Positions 25,264 through 35,076 of a stretch of DNA of 64,000 nucleotides are shown here, one piece after another (position 1 is the first letter of the stretch; each line of letters begins with the position of its first letter). Below the pieces are notes generated by a model that was not told the origin of the DNA, searched no databases, and was given only the letters and a program-made list of their open reading frames with translations. Location: positions 124,001 to 188,000 of the forward strand of contig QQUY01000001.1 in the NCBI GenBank assembly GCA_003385635.1, given 5' to 3'. This stretch comes from Acidobacteriota bacterium. Lineage in GTDB: Bacteria; Acidobacteriota; Blastocatellia; Pyrinomonadales; Pyrinomonadaceae. A program made the translations under genes and the position numbers.

Positions 25264-28200
25264 ATGAAAGGGAAAGTCCTGACAAGTTGGAGCCTGATAT
25301 GGCTGCTCGCAACGGTCCTGCTGATCGCTGCCGGGGCTCTGAACCTTTCCCAGAGGGCGTTTAACCAGCTTCCGCCGACCGACGGCGTTTCCTGGGTCCA
25401 AAGAGAAGACGGCATCTATGCCGACAAGGTCAAACCGAACTTCGCGGCGTCGCGTGCCGGAATTTCAGCCGGCGACAAGCTGATCGGGATCGGTTTCGAG
25501 GGAGAAAAGGTACAGGAGATAACCCTCAGGGGCGATGTTGTCCTTTACCTGGAGACCGCCGGTGTAGGCGGCAATCTGACCTACTTCTATCAGCGTCCGT
25601 CCTATTCTTTCGCGAACAATTTTTATTACGCCGATCTAAGGAACATTGATTCCGTTCCGCGTTGGACGTCGAACTACATACTGCTTACGGTTGTCGGATG
25701 CATCTGGCTGATCGTCGGTATCTTCCTCCTGTTCAAGCAGGGAAGCCGGTCGCCGTTCATACTTCACTTTGCCACGTTGTGCCTTGCGGCGTTCGTTTTC
25801 CACGTCTACAACCCGCTGGGTGCGGGCGAGGATTTTGATCTAGGCATTTCGCTTCTGGACAACCTTGCTTTCGCTTTCTTCGCGCCTTTGTTCCTCCATT
25901 TTTGCCTTAGGTATCCGGTCCGGAGCGAGGTGTTCGAGGAAGATCGCTGGAAGACGATCGTGCTTTATGTCCCGGCGCTCCTCATTTCGGCATCGTTCTC
26001 TACGATGGCGCTAGCCGATCAGATTCTTCCGGTTGCGGCGCGCGACGCGTTGTACCGCTTCATCATCGAGTTCGATCTGCCGACGTTCGTACGCGAGGTC
26101 AACTTCTACCATTTCGTTGCGGGTATCTCTCTCGGGGCAGGTGTCCTCTGTTGGAGGTTCTTTAAGAACCGGAAGCCGCTTGTCCGTCAGAGGCTGAAAT
26201 GGGCGATGTGGGGAACGATCGTGGCCGTTGTGCCGATCCTCCTTTACCAGACTGTCAAGAGATTCATTTACCTTTCAGACGACGGGCTTACAGCGGCTCT
26301 CACCATCCTACCTCTTGCGCTCATACCTTTGAGCTTCGGACATTCTGTCGTTCGCTACAGACTGATGGATGTAGATGTCGTCGTCAGGCGCGCTTTCGTG
26401 TACGCACTGACAACGGTCACGATCGCAATGATGATCGGAGCCGTCGCTCTGGGTCTTGTTTTTCTGGCCATAGGAAACAACCTTTCGAGTACGGAGATCG
26501 CATTGCGGGGCGTGATCGCAGTTGTTGCGATGGGCGCGATCATAATGCTTTCCGAGCCCCTTAAGAACTTCCTTCAGGAAAGGGTCGAGCGATACTTTTA
26601 CGGCGAGAAATATGACCTGAGGCGGGGTCTGCTCGACTTCGGCAAAACACTTTCTGCAAGTACCGCGCTCCAGCCTTTGCTTGACGGCCTAACTCTCCGC
26701 CTGCAGCAGGTCCTGGATGTCGAGAAGGTTGCGGTTTTCATTGAGGATGATCTCGCGGATGAGAACTATGTGATAGCGAAGTCGGTCGGGCTTAGCGACA
26801 CCTACAAGATACCGAAAGACTTCAAAACGATGATCCGTCAGAAGTCCGCGAAGACCGGGGTCGTTCGGGCCGACGAGTTCGCGATGCTGGAAGGCGATTC
26901 CGACACAAAGGCCGGCTCGAGATTGCCGGTGAACGGGAATGGAAACGTTAGCGCCAACGGCAATCTCGCCCAGATCATCAGGCAGGAGCTCCACTATTAT
27001 GTCCCGTGTGTGGTCCGGGGAAGGATGGTGGCGGTTATCGGCCTTGGTAGGGCCCGCGACGGCAGCCTTCTCTCCTCAGAGGACATAGGGATCATCCAGA
27101 CGATCTCCGGTTATGTAGCGGTAGCGATTGAGAACAGCCTTCTCTATCAGGAACAGGAGACAAGAGCGAACGAACTTGCGCTGCTAAAAGAATTTAACGA
27201 ATCCATCGTCGAATCGGTCAACGTAGGCCTCATAGCGGTCGACGAAACCGGGCTGATCACCCGCTGCAATACCTCGTTCGAACAGATGTTCGGGTTCAGC
27301 CGCGCTGAAGCGGTTGGAAGGCAAACTGTTGACGTGTTCGAAAGCGAGTTTGCAGAAAGCCTTGAACGGGTTCTTGGGAAGTCCAGCTGGCACCTCACGG
27401 ACATCAGAAATGCCTATAAGCTTGAGACGTCCAGGCCTGACGGTCAGCCGCTGATCCTGAATGTAGCTATTGCTCCGCTTCGAAGCCCTGAAGGGCCTCA
27501 GAAAGGCGCCATCGTAGTACTTGAGAATGTTACGTCAAGGGTCAAACTGGAAGAAGGCCTGCAACAGAACGAGAAGCTCACAAGCATCGGCCTGCTCGCG
27601 GCCGGGGTCGCTCACGAAGTGAACACGCCGCTCACAGGTGTGTCGAGTTACACACAGATGCTTCTCGGGATGATCGACGAGTCAGATCCCAAGCACGAGT
27701 TGCTGCAGAAGGTTCACAAGCAGACCGAGCGGGCTACGAATATCGTCGGAAACCTCCTCAACTTCTCGAGGGCCGGAAATTCAGGCGAGTTCACGGAGGT
27801 GGACGTTAACAAGCTTCTTGACGACACTCTGCAGCTTCTTGAACCGCAGATACGAAAGAGCAACGTTGAGATCGTGAAGTCGTACGCCACCGTTCCGCCA
27901 AGGATCGAAGGCAATCCCGGAAAACTGCAACAGGTTTTCACCAACATCATCATCAATGCGCAGGACGCGATCCTCAACGAAGGAAAGATCACCTTGGAGA
28001 CAAGTGTCAGAGGAGATTCCGATGTCGTTATCAGGATCTCGGATACAGGCGAAGGGATCGACCCCGATAATCTTTCGAAGATCTACGACCCGTTCTTTAC
28101 TACTAAGGGCGTTGGAAGCGGGACCGGACTTGGAATGGCAGTCTCGTACGGTATCGTTCAAGAGCATTCCGGCTCGATCGACGTGATCAGCGAGAAAGGT

Positions 28201-28266
28201 GTCGGTACCACGTTCGAGCTCGTGTTCCCGTTTGCAGCTCAACAGCCACACAAGATCGCCAGTTAA
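25264..28266 (+). CDS. Large membrane sensor histidine kinase (PDZ-7TM-GAF-PAS-HisKA)
   Basis: A 1000-residue sensor kinase. Layout by eye: a membrane helix (10-30); a PDZ-like extracytoplasmic domain (about 45-110, with ASRAGISAGDKLIGI); six or seven membrane helices (about 135-430); a GAF-like domain (about 455-630); a PAS domain (about 645-760, NVGLIAVDETGLITRCNTSF); and the HisKA dimerisation domain with phospho-acceptor His784 in AAGVAHEVNTPLTG. The ATPase domain has an N box (NIIINAQDAI, about 894), a G1 box (DTGEGID) and a G2 box (GTGLGMAVSYGIV). The kinase core is of the NtrB/AtoS-like type. No response regulator follows: the next gene is a class IV aminotransferase, so this is an orphan kinase. 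The stimulus may be envelope-derived, by inference from the PDZ domain. Confidence 0.9.
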   Translation: MKGKVLTSWSLIWLLATVLLIAAGALNLSQRAFNQLPPTDGVSWVQREDGIYADKVKPNFAASRAGISAGDKLIGIGFEGEKVQEITLRGDVVLYLETAGVGGNLTYFYQRPSYSFANNFYYADLRNIDSVPRWTSNYILLTVVGCIWLIVGIFLLFKQGSRSPFILHFATLCLAAFVFHVYNPLGAGEDFDLGISLLDNLAFAFFAPLFLHFCLRYPVRSEVFEEDRWKTIVLYVPALLISASFSTMALADQILPVAARDALYRFIIEFDLPTFVREVNFYHFVAGISLGAGVLCWRFFKNRKPLVRQRLKWAMWGTIVAVVPILLYQTVKRFIYLSDDGLTAALTILPLALIPLSFGHSVVRYRLMDVDVVVRRAFVYALTTVTIAMMIGAVALGLVFLAIGNNLSSTEIALRGVIAVVAMGAIIMLSEPLKNFLQERVERYFYGEKYDLRRGLLDFGKTLSASTALQPLLDGLTLRLQQVLDVEKVAVFIEDDLADENYVIAKSVGLSDTYKIPKDFKTMIRQKSAKTGVVRADEFAMLEGDSDTKAGSRLPVNGNGNVSANGNLAQIIRQELHYYVPCVVRGRMVAVIGLGRARDGSLLSSEDIGIIQTISGYVAVAIENSLLYQEQETRANELALLKEFNESIVESVNVGLIAVDETGLITRCNTSFEQMFGFSRAEAVGRQTVDVFESEFAESLERVLGKSSWHLTDIRNAYKLETSRPDGQPLILNVAIAPLRSPEGPQKGAIVVLENVTSRVKLEEGLQQNEKLTSIGLLAAGVAHEVNTPLTGVSSYTQMLLGMIDESDPKHELLQKVHKQTERATNIVGNLLNFSRAGNSGEFTEVDVNKLLDDTLQLLEPQIRKSNVEIVKSYATVPPRIEGNPGKLQQVFTNIIINAQDAILNEGKITLETSVRGDSDVVIRISDTGEGIDPDNLSKIYDPFFTTKGVGSGTGLGMAVSYGIVQEHSGSIDVISEKGVGTTFELVFPFAAQQPHKIAS

Positions 28267-28315
28267 GACCTTCGCAAACCCCCAGTTGCCAGAGAATCCA
28301 AAGTCAAAGAATTCG

Positions 28316-29152
28316 GTGCTGTTCAACGGAGAGTTGCAGGATCCGGACGAAAGTCTTGTGCCCGCAGTATCCGAAGCCGTACTTTACGGCCGAGGGGTAT
28401 TCACGACGGTGCGAATCACACCCGGTGGCCTTTTTGAATGGAACCGGCACGTGGCGCGTCTGAAGAGTGATTCGAAGTCGATCGGCATGCGTGTTCGAGA
28501 TGGCCTCGATCTTCCTGCACCAGACGATATCCTTGGATTGGCTTCATTGAACGGGGTCCGCGAAGGTAAAGCCAGGGTTTCCATCTTTGACGCATCATCT
28601 TCCAGTCGCTGGAGCGGCGATAGCCGAAGTTCGATAGCTGTTCTCGTCCAGGCTCAGAGTCTTGTCCGTACAGAAGAACTGCTATCGATCACTGACTCAC
28701 CATTCACGGTCAACGAAAGATCTCCACTGGCTTCTGTAAAGTCGTGCAACTATCTTCAACCGGTACTGGCGATTCAAGAGTCAAATCTACGGGGTTTCGA
28801 TGAAGCGGTACGATGCAATTCTGCTGGGGTCGTCGCCGGATGCTGCTATTCCAATATCTTCTGGATCTCATCCGAAACGGGAGCACTGCGGACACCTTCG
28901 CTCGCAACCGGCTGTTTACCCGGAACAACGAGATCGTATGTCCTTGAGGCGTTTGATGTCGATGAGGTGATTGTCCCCTACAAGCAGTTTGTCGACGATG
29001 CAGAATCCGCATTCGTCACATCCTCAGTAAAAGGTGTCTCTGTAGTTGCGAGGATCGGGGCGAAGAAGATGCTTGACCGCCTGCCTGAAGAGATCGAAGA
29101 ATTTCGTATTCGGTCGGGACTTTACCCGCTTGCCGATAAGACCTCATCGTAG
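28316..29152 (+). CDS. Class IV aminotransferase / aminodeoxychorismate lyase-like
   Basis: About 278 residues of the PLP fold-type IV family (branched-chain aminotransferase, D-amino-acid transaminase, PabC). Recognised by VLYGRGVFTTVRITPGG near the N-terminus (usually YGDGVFETLR), SVKSCNYLQPVLAIQES with the PLP lysine, and SNIFWIS. The usual E-G-S before SNIF reads GCCY, so a substrate-site residue differs. The frame is open from 28199, overlapping the kinase gene, but family alignment puts the start just before FNGEL. GTG 28316 is chosen, with TTG 28286 as an alternative. The last 31 bp overlap the tail of the opposing glycosyltransferase. Reaction not certain; PabC is one option. Confidence 0.78.
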   Translation: MLFNGELQDPDESLVPAVSEAVLYGRGVFTTVRITPGGLFEWNRHVARLKSDSKSIGMRVRDGLDLPAPDDILGLASLNGVREGKARVSIFDASSSSRWSGDSRSSIAVLVQAQSLVRTEELLSITDSPFTVNERSPLASVKSCNYLQPVLAIQESNLRGFDEAVRCNSAGVVAGCCYSNIFWISSETGALRTPSLATGCLPGTTRSYVLEAFDVDEVIVPYKQFVDDAESAFVTSSVKGVSVVARIGAKKMLDRLPEEIEEFRIRSGLYPLADKTSS

Positions 29153-30231
29153 AACCCCGCGGTCTCATCTATCATTCGTTCGATCGAGAACCTTTCCGCC
29201 GCCTCGGTCTGTGCTTTCGCCGCCAGTTCCCGGGCACCTGCCGGATCTTTCAACAGCGAATCCACCGCCGAAGCGATCGATACCGGGTCGCCGATCTCGG
29301 CAAACAAACCTGAGACCCCGCTCTTCAGCAATTCCTTCGCCCCATCCGTGCGGGTGGCTACGACCGGGGTTCCGGAAGCCATCGCTTCAAGGATTGCGAG
29401 TCCGTAGCTCTCAGTGTGTGAGGCTGAGACAAAAACATCGGCTGCTGAAAGCAGCGATGCCGTGTCCTCCACCCAGTCCAGAAACAAGGTGTGATCATCC
29501 AGTCCCAAAACCTTAACGAGCCTTCTCAGCTTTCTCTTGTATGAGCGGTCACGGGAGTTGTCGCGTCCGACTATCACGAAGAACAGATCCGGACTCGTCT
29601 TTCTAAGCTCGGAAGCGGCCAGTACAAAATCTTCCTGCCCTTTCAGAGTCGTCAATTCACCTACGGTCGTGATCAACTTCACGTGATCAGGTACCTGAAA
29701 CTCCCGCCTGAAACGCGACGAAAGAGCTGGACGATCAGCTTGCGAGAAACGCTTTACATCGATCCCGTTCGGTATCGGCACGATGCGGGTCCCTCTGAAA
29801 CCGGCTCGCAAAACCTCTTCGACAGCCGACGAGACGGCGATGATCCCGGAAACATTTCCGAGGAGTACGCGGGTTCTAAGCGACACGGGAAACATCAGGT
29901 GACGGGTCAGCACGAGCTTTGTTCCTGTAAACCGTGCGGCGATCGATGCCCGTGTGTAATCCCTGGCCAGGTGGGCGTGAATGATGTCAGCACCCGAATC
30001 TTTCGCGTTGGAGATGATAGCGCGCACTTCTCCAATGCCGGTCGATATGCCAAGCGTCTGACGAACCGTGATCCCCTCATTTGAACCGTTCAGCTTTTCG
30101 AACCAGGAGCAGTCGGACCTGATCAGTGCCGTCACGTCAAGGCCTTTGCGGGCGAGGCCTTTCGAAAGATCGCAGAAGTGCCTTTCTCCGCCTCCGAGAT
30201 CCTTTGCCGATGAAACTTGAAGAACCCGCAT
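29122..30231 (-). CDS. GT4 family glycosyltransferase
   Basis: A 369-residue cytosolic GT-B enzyme. The N-terminal domain has SSAKDLGGGERHFCDLSKGL, the donor-loop region of the family. The C-terminal domain has the NDP-sugar-binding pattern SASHTESYGLAILEAMASGT, with the E-x7-E type motif (about residues 275-295), followed by the PVVATRTDGAKELL loop. It transfers a sugar to lipid, glycan or another acceptor. No polysaccharide cluster adjoins, so the acceptor cannot be inferred. It converges with the aminotransferase gene and overlaps its 3' end. Confidence 0.9.
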   Translation of the reverse strand: MRVLQVSSAKDLGGGERHFCDLSKGLARKGLDVTALIRSDCSWFEKLNGSNEGITVRQTLGISTGIGEVRAIISNAKDSGADIIHAHLARDYTRASIAARFTGTKLVLTRHLMFPVSLRTRVLLGNVSGIIAVSSAVEEVLRAGFRGTRIVPIPNGIDVKRFSQADRPALSSRFRREFQVPDHVKLITTVGELTTLKGQEDFVLAASELRKTSPDLFFVIVGRDNSRDRSYKRKLRRLVKVLGLDDHTLFLDWVEDTASLLSAADVFVSASHTESYGLAILEAMASGTPVVATRTDGAKELLKSGVSGLFAEIGDPVSIASAVDSLLKDPAGARELAAKAQTEAAERFSIERMIDETAGFYDEVLSASG

Positions 30232-30281
30232 AGAAGATAAATCTTAAGTACTTTTCCGGCGATCACAAGTTCAATGTAGAA

Positions 30282-30316
30282 ATAAAAATGGCGCGCCAGA
30301 ACCCCTGACGCGCCTT
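30282..30316 (-). terminator. Terminator of the TonB receptor gene
   Basis: Arms GGCGCGTCAG and CTGGCGCGCC (one mismatch) with a short loop, followed on the minus strand by ATTTTTATTT; about 25 bp after the stop at 30339. Confidence 0.85.
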
Positions 30317-30338
30317 AAGAGTCTCATTTCACCGTTCG

Positions 30339-33300
30339 TTAGAACTGGAATCTTGCTCCAAGCTGCATCTGGAAGACCTGGCTGCCCGGCGTGTTGTTGA
30401 GCAGCAGATCTCCGTTCGCATTTCGGAGCTGAAGGAAGTTCGGGTTTGTAGCGTTCCCGTAAGTACAATTGATCGCTACCGGGTTACAGTAAGCCGTGAC
30501 GGTCGAACCTGAGTACTGAAGGTTCATCAGGTTGAAAATGTTGAAGAACTCGGCAGAGAGCACGATTCTCCTGTTATCTCCAAACCCGAAACCCTTCTGG
30601 ACTCTTCCGTCGACATCCGTCACCCAACGGTTGCGGAAAAGGTTCCTTCCGGAAACCTCGCCATTCGGGAAGAGCGGCCTGTCATTGAATAGGCCGTCTC
30701 CGTTCAGGTCCGCGTTGGCGATAGCATCAACCGGAGCTCCCGAACGAATCCGAAGTGCACCCGATACCTCGAATCCGTAGGGCAGAAAGAACACCGGATT
30801 CGCTACGAACTGGTACTTCCTGTCGAGCCTCGAAGGCCCGTATTCCGGTGCCAGGTTAAAGGTGTCTACAGCATCCTGGCCACCCGAGCTCCGTTCGTTG
30901 TCATCATCGGACAGCGACCGCGAGATCGTGTAGTAGGCGTTCAGGTTTCCCCAGGACCGCGAAAGCCTGGTCCTGAGCGTTACCGCTGTGTAAAGCGAAC
31001 GGGCCGATGCCTCGCGGATCTGAACACTTCCGAGCGCCGGTACCGGGCGAGCCCTGGTCGGGAAGAATGAAGGAAAGTTCGTCGGACGCGTGACGCCGAT
31101 GATCGGCCGGCCAGTGTCCAGAGCGACAAGCTGATCACGCTGGGCCTGGGTCAGTCCCGGCACGCTTTGGGCGTACTGAGTCAGATTGACCGGTGCCGGC
31201 AGGTTGAGCTCCCTGTTCCTCTGAAGCCTCGACGTATTGACGTTCAGGAAGTCGATTCCGACAACAAAACCATCGGCCACTTCGCGCTCGTAGGCCGCGC
31301 CAAGTTGTACGGACATCGGGTTCTTGAAGTCCTCATCCATTCCGATCGGGGCAAGTCCGGGAAGCGACTGTCCAAGAGCTGACGCGATCGCGTTGATCTC
31401 CGAATTGCCAAGCTGAGGCATGCTGGAAAGCGATGAACTGTTCAGGTTGACACCTGCGATCGCGAACTGACGGAAGATCGTGTTCGGGATGCAAGCACGA
31501 GTGTCTGTCGGATTCACGACCAGCGGACAGGCGAGACCTGTGCCTGCAAGGATCGAAACGTAGCCGGGGTTCGCTGTTATGAAGCTGTTGTAAGCGGCAA
31601 CACCCGAAGCGGTACCGGCCGATAGAGCACTGGACGAGAACGGTATCTGGACCGAAAGATCTCCAGCCGGCGTTCTGAAATTGTTGACCGGAGCAGCAAG
31701 CAGCAGCAACGGCGTACGGGCGTAGAACACACCCCCAAAGCCGCGAAGCACGCTCTTGCCGTTTCCTTCAACGTCCCAGGCAAATCCGAGTCGCGGACCC
31801 CATTGCCAACCGCTGTCGGGAATCGAGGTCGGATCAAGTCCTGCGCCGCCGCGGACAGGGAAGCTGGCATTCTGGAGAAGCGAGATCAGAGAATCGTTTC
31901 CGAGCTGCGGATCAGGATTGTATTGCTGTTCCGCGCGAACTCCGAAATCGATCTGGAATCTCGGATGAATCCTCCAGTTGTCCTGAGCAAAGAACGCGAG
32001 CTCGCGGACGGTGTAGTCAGCCAGAAGGTTTCCGATCTGCTGGCGGTAGGTTGCGGAGGTGACGTCGAAACGTCTGTCGGTCATCGAGCCGGCCGTCAAT
32101 GAAGCTGCCTCGAAAGCAGCTTGTGCGACCCCACCCATTGTGTAGGCACCCTGCTGATTGAATCCGAACAACTGGTTGACGTAAATGTCGCTGAACTCGC
32201 CGCCGAACTTTACAGTGTGATCCCCGACTATCGCCGTCAGGCTGTCGGCAAACTGCAGCCGTTCGTCGTATTGCGTGGTCGGAAGGAATGTCCTTGTTCC
32301 GAACTCGCCTACGCCGCCGAGCGACACGTTCGGTGCAAGCTCATTTGCAAATCTCGGGCGATCTTCCCTTGCGAGCTGGAACCTGAAATCGTTAAACAGG
32401 TTCGCACTGAAGTTCGAGATCAGCTGAGCCACCACGATCCGGTTGCGGTTCTTCTCAGTTCCGTTCGTGGAAAGAGCGCGGTTGGTCGTAGGATCGAGCG
32501 TGGTCTCGCCGGTCGCATTCGCATTCTCTGCATTGTTCTTGCTGTAGTTGAAGCGGACCGAGAGAAGGTTCTGGGAGTTTGCCTGCCAATCGATCTTGCC
32601 AAGCGCGGCCCAGGCGTCATTCGTCTGGACGAATGACGTTTCGTTGCCTGTGTAGATGGCGTATGCCTCTTCCGAAGCCGCATTACGCGTAACGTTCGCA
32701 AGATTTGCGTACAGCACCTGCCTGTCAGCACTAAAGCGCTGGAACTCGGCTGATCCGAAATAGAACAGCTTGTCCTTGATAAAGGGACCGCCGATGGAGC
32801 CTCCGAATTGATTCTGGGTCGGAGCAGCGGTCGCATCGACATTACGGGTCCTCTCGATTTCATCGACGAACTCATTTTGCCTCGAAAGCTGTTCCGGTCT
32901 CCATAAATAAAAGGCCGAACCACGAACCTCATTGGTTCCGGACTTGGTCACCGCATTAACTATACCGCCGGTAGAACGGCCGAATTCCGGTGAATAGCCC
33001 GCCGTGACGACGTTGAATTCCCGGATCGACTCCTGCGGGATCGTGAACGCCAGATTGGAGCGTTCGCCGCCGCGGATACCGCCGAAGAACGGCTGGTTGT
33101 AATCGACACCGTCGACATTGATATTGGTGTTGATGCCGCGCTGTCCCGCTAGCGAGATCTGACCGCGCTGCGGATCGACCTGTGCGGTCGGGGTGAGCGT
33201 CACGTAGTCCTGGAACCTGCGACCGTTGATCGGGAGGTTCGATATTGCAGTCTCGCTAAGCACCGCATCAGATCGGCTCTCAGTCGTCTGGACGCCTTCA

Positions 33301-33659
33301 GCGCTTATTGTGACAGTTGCGGATACATCGCCGACTCCAAGGGTCAGATTGGCGCTTGTCGATCTTGCAACCTGTACTTCGACATCTGCAGCAGTTTCTG
33401 CAAATCCTTCAGCAGTAGCAGCTACTTTGTAGGTCCCGGGTTTGAGGAGGGTCACATTGTAAACTCCGTCGTCTCCCGTTGTTGTTGTAATGCTTACGCC
33501 CGTCAGCGCATTGCTGACGGTTATCGTTGCGTTGGGCACAACTGCCCCCGTGCTGTCAGTTACAATACCTGTAATGTTTCCCGTCGTAGCCTGGCCAAAG
33601 GCCTGGGCGGCGAACAGAAGGCTGCAAAGCAGCGAAACACCAAATATTCTTCTTATCAT
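30339..33659 (-). CDS. Oar-like TonB-dependent receptor
   Basis: An 1106-residue outer-membrane receptor. A signal peptide ([14 protein letters not shown], cleavage near 22) is followed by a carboxypeptidase-regulatory-like domain (about 25-115, [20 protein letters not shown]). A plug domain (about 125-250) contains [16 protein letters not shown] and [14 protein letters not shown], the hallmark of the Oar-like acidobacterial TonB receptors. A large 22-strand-type barrel ends in LGARFQF, with terminal Phe. It imports large or rare substrates using TonB energy; substrate unknown. AAGGGG lies 7 nt before the ATG. Such receptors are highly expanded in this phylum. Confidence 0.92.
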   Translation of the reverse strand: MIRRIFGVSLLCSLLFAAQAFGQATTGNITGIVTDSTGAVVPNATITVSNALTGVSITTTTGDDGVYNVTLLKPGTYKVAATAEGFAETAADVEVQVARSTSANLTLGVGDVSATVTISAEGVQTTESRSDAVLSETAISNLPINGRRFQDYVTLTPTAQVDPQRGQISLAGQRGINTNINVDGVDYNQPFFGGIRGGERSNLAFTIPQESIREFNVVTAGYSPEFGRSTGGIVNAVTKSGTNEVRGSAFYLWRPEQLSRQNEFVDEIERTRNVDATAAPTQNQFGGSIGGPFIKDKLFYFGSAEFQRFSADRQVLYANLANVTRNAASEEAYAIYTGNETSFVQTNDAWAALGKIDWQANSQNLLSVRFNYSKNNAENANATGETTLDPTTNRALSTNGTEKNRNRIVVAQLISNFSANLFNDFRFQLAREDRPRFANELAPNVSLGGVGEFGTRTFLPTTQYDERLQFADSLTAIVGDHTVKFGGEFSDIYVNQLFGFNQQGAYTMGGVAQAAFEAASLTAGSMTDRRFDVTSATYRQQIGNLLADYTVRELAFFAQDNWRIHPRFQIDFGVRAEQQYNPDPQLGNDSLISLLQNASFPVRGGAGLDPTSIPDSGWQWGPRLGFAWDVEGNGKSVLRGFGGVFYARTPLLLLAAPVNNFRTPAGDLSVQIPFSSSALSAGTASGVAAYNSFITANPGYVSILAGTGLACPLVVNPTDTRACIPNTIFRQFAIAGVNLNSSSLSSMPQLGNSEINAIASALGQSLPGLAPIGMDEDFKNPMSVQLGAAYEREVADGFVVGIDFLNVNTSRLQRNRELNLPAPVNLTQYAQSVPGLTQAQRDQLVALDTGRPIIGVTRPTNFPSFFPTRARPVPALGSVQIREASARSLYTAVTLRTRLSRSWGNLNAYYTISRSLSDDDNERSSGGQDAVDTFNLAPEYGPSRLDRKYQFVANPVFFLPYGFEVSGALRIRSGAPVDAIANADLNGDGLFNDRPLFPNGEVSGRNLFRNRWVTDVDGRVQKGFGFGDNRRIVLSAEFFNIFNLMNLQYSGSTVTAYCNPVAINCTYGNATNPNFLQLRNANGDLLLNNTPGSQVFQMQLGARFQF

Positions 33660-34415
33660 TGTCTGTCCCCTTAACTTTTCGTTAAATCTGTAAATCTAAA
33701 TCCGGATCTTCCCGGGGGTCTTGTCCGCAGCGCCTCGGTCGAATGAAATTTCGGATTTTCAATGGCGAAATCGGATAATCAGTAGTGATCTCCGTCCGCT
33801 CACCCATCCGGCGCTTTCGCTCTCAAGCACGATCCAAAGCTAAATGCTTGATCTTCACGGCTTTACAAAATTAAGAACCAGAGGCAATTCCCCCGGTTCT
33901 CTGCGGACCAAAATATCGAAAAAATCCGCGAAATCTAGGCAAGTTTGAGACCCGAATTTCCTGTTTAGTAGTTCTGTTTCAGGCTGTAATTCCGGCAATA
34001 AATACCCTAGTTCGGTCCCTGCGATGATCGGACGGTTGGTTTGCCCAGTGCGTCGACCACCTGAGCCCGATTCTCACGTTCAGGGAGGTTCGCAGGAGCG
34101 GAACCAGCAGAACAAGAACTGACCAGTTGCTGCTTTGTATGACAAGAGTTCCTTCCCTTCACTTGAATTCGTACGGTTTTTCATTCATTATCGTCCGTTT
34201 GCGAAGTAGCAGTTTTTCAGAAGAAGGTGACGAAACAGTTAAAGGAACAACAAATTGCTGTGAATTTCGATCAATTAGGGAATATGGCATCTCAGCTTTG
34301 GCATTAGTAAGTTTCAGGCAACCGAGGATGGCGTAATTGCAACCATAGGGCGCTTTTCTGAATAAATTTGCAAGAGGATTCTAAAGGGTCCAGGAAATTA
34401 TCTGAACTTGCTGTT
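33660..34415. other. Long intergenic region without a gene
   Basis: About 750 bp between divergent genes. I see hairpins CAAGCA...TGCTTG (about 33823-33850) and AGAACC...GGTTCT (33873-33900), which may belong to the leader of the receptor gene on the minus strand. Short open frames here look non-coding. Confidence 0.5.
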
Positions 34416-34476
34416 TGAGCGGTTAATAGTGAGAAATAATCCCAAACAACTACTAAAGTGAGCGGTTTGAGCGGTT
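34416..34476 (+). promoter_or_regulatory. Three TGAGCGGTT direct repeats (operator-like)
   Basis: TGAGCGGTT occurs at 34416, 34459 and 34468; the last two are immediately adjacent and end 5 bp before the -35 box at 34482. The spacing of 43 and 9 bp (about four helical turns and just under one) would suit an activator or repressor. Confidence 0.5.
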
Positions 34477-34481
34477 TTAGA

Positions 34482-34510
34482 TTGACAAGCAGATTTTTTA
34501 GGAGTAAGGT
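34482..34510 (+). promoter_or_regulatory. Candidate promoter of the PilZ-like gene
   Basis: TTGACA at 34482 and TAAGGT at 34505, 17 bp apart, 65 bp before the ATG at 34575. Confidence 0.5.
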
Positions 34511-34574
34511 GTAGGGACTTTTACGGAGTTACTTTTATTGGTAGTCGTATCGTAGCGATTTATAAGGAGACAAA

Positions 34575-34979
34575 ATGGCACAGTTAGGCTTAACGGGAGT
34601 ATCAGAGGGACTCCCGATTCACAAGCGGATCCAGGCAAGGCTTCAGGCTCAGGTGAGCTGGGTAGACGAGGACAGCAACGAACGGATCTCGATCCTCGGA
34701 CACACCGAGAATCTAGGCGAGAACAACGCTCTCATAAATATCAACGTACTTCCGAAAGTGGGCAGCAGCGTTAAGCTCAGGCTTTCAGATGATGAAAAGC
34801 ACCTGATCGAAGTTCCTGCGATGGTGATCCGTGTCGAGCGTGATCCCAGCAAGCCGCAGGCGGCACTGACGATCGTTAAGAACATCAAGAAGTGGAAGGA
34901 TGAAGTACTTGCTGCGGCTCAGGATTGGGTTACGCGCGACATCCGGCTCAACTACGAAGGGGACGACTGGCTCAACTAG
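34575..34979 (+). CDS. PilZ-like domain protein
   Basis: A 134-residue cytosolic protein. The first part has R-x-x-x-R (HKRIQAR, about 17-23), as in c-di-GMP-binding PilZ domains, followed by a six-strand barrel pattern (SVKLRLSDDEKHLIEVPAMVIRVE). The second motif (D/N-x-S-x-x-G) is degenerate: HTENLGENNALI, with no clear Ser. So the fold is PilZ-like, but c-di-GMP binding is doubtful. AAGGAGAC lies 5 nt before the ATG. A strong terminator follows. It may regulate motility or surface functions, by inference only. Confidence 0.72.
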   Translation: MAQLGLTGVSEGLPIHKRIQARLQAQVSWVDEDSNERISILGHTENLGENNALININVLPKVGSSVKLRLSDDEKHLIEVPAMVIRVERDPSKPQAALTIVKNIKKWKDEVLAAAQDWVTRDIRLNYEGDDWLN

Positions 34980-35002
34980 TCCGACTCTCGTTCATCGGGA
35001 AT

Positions 35003-35037
35003 GGCGGAACGGGTTTGAAACTCGTTCCGCCTTCTTG
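35003..35037 (+). terminator. Terminator of the PilZ-like gene
   Basis: Long stem GGCGGAACG/CGTTCCGCC extended by GTTT/AAAC, then TTCTT. Confidence 0.87.
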
Positions 35038-35076
35038 TGTAATAGGGTAAAGTCCGCCGGGCGAACGAGATTCTCA

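Noticed and set aside
34127-34336. A 69-codon frame in the long intergenic region.
   Set aside because: No ribosome-binding site, cysteine/serine-rich random-like composition, no conserved pattern.
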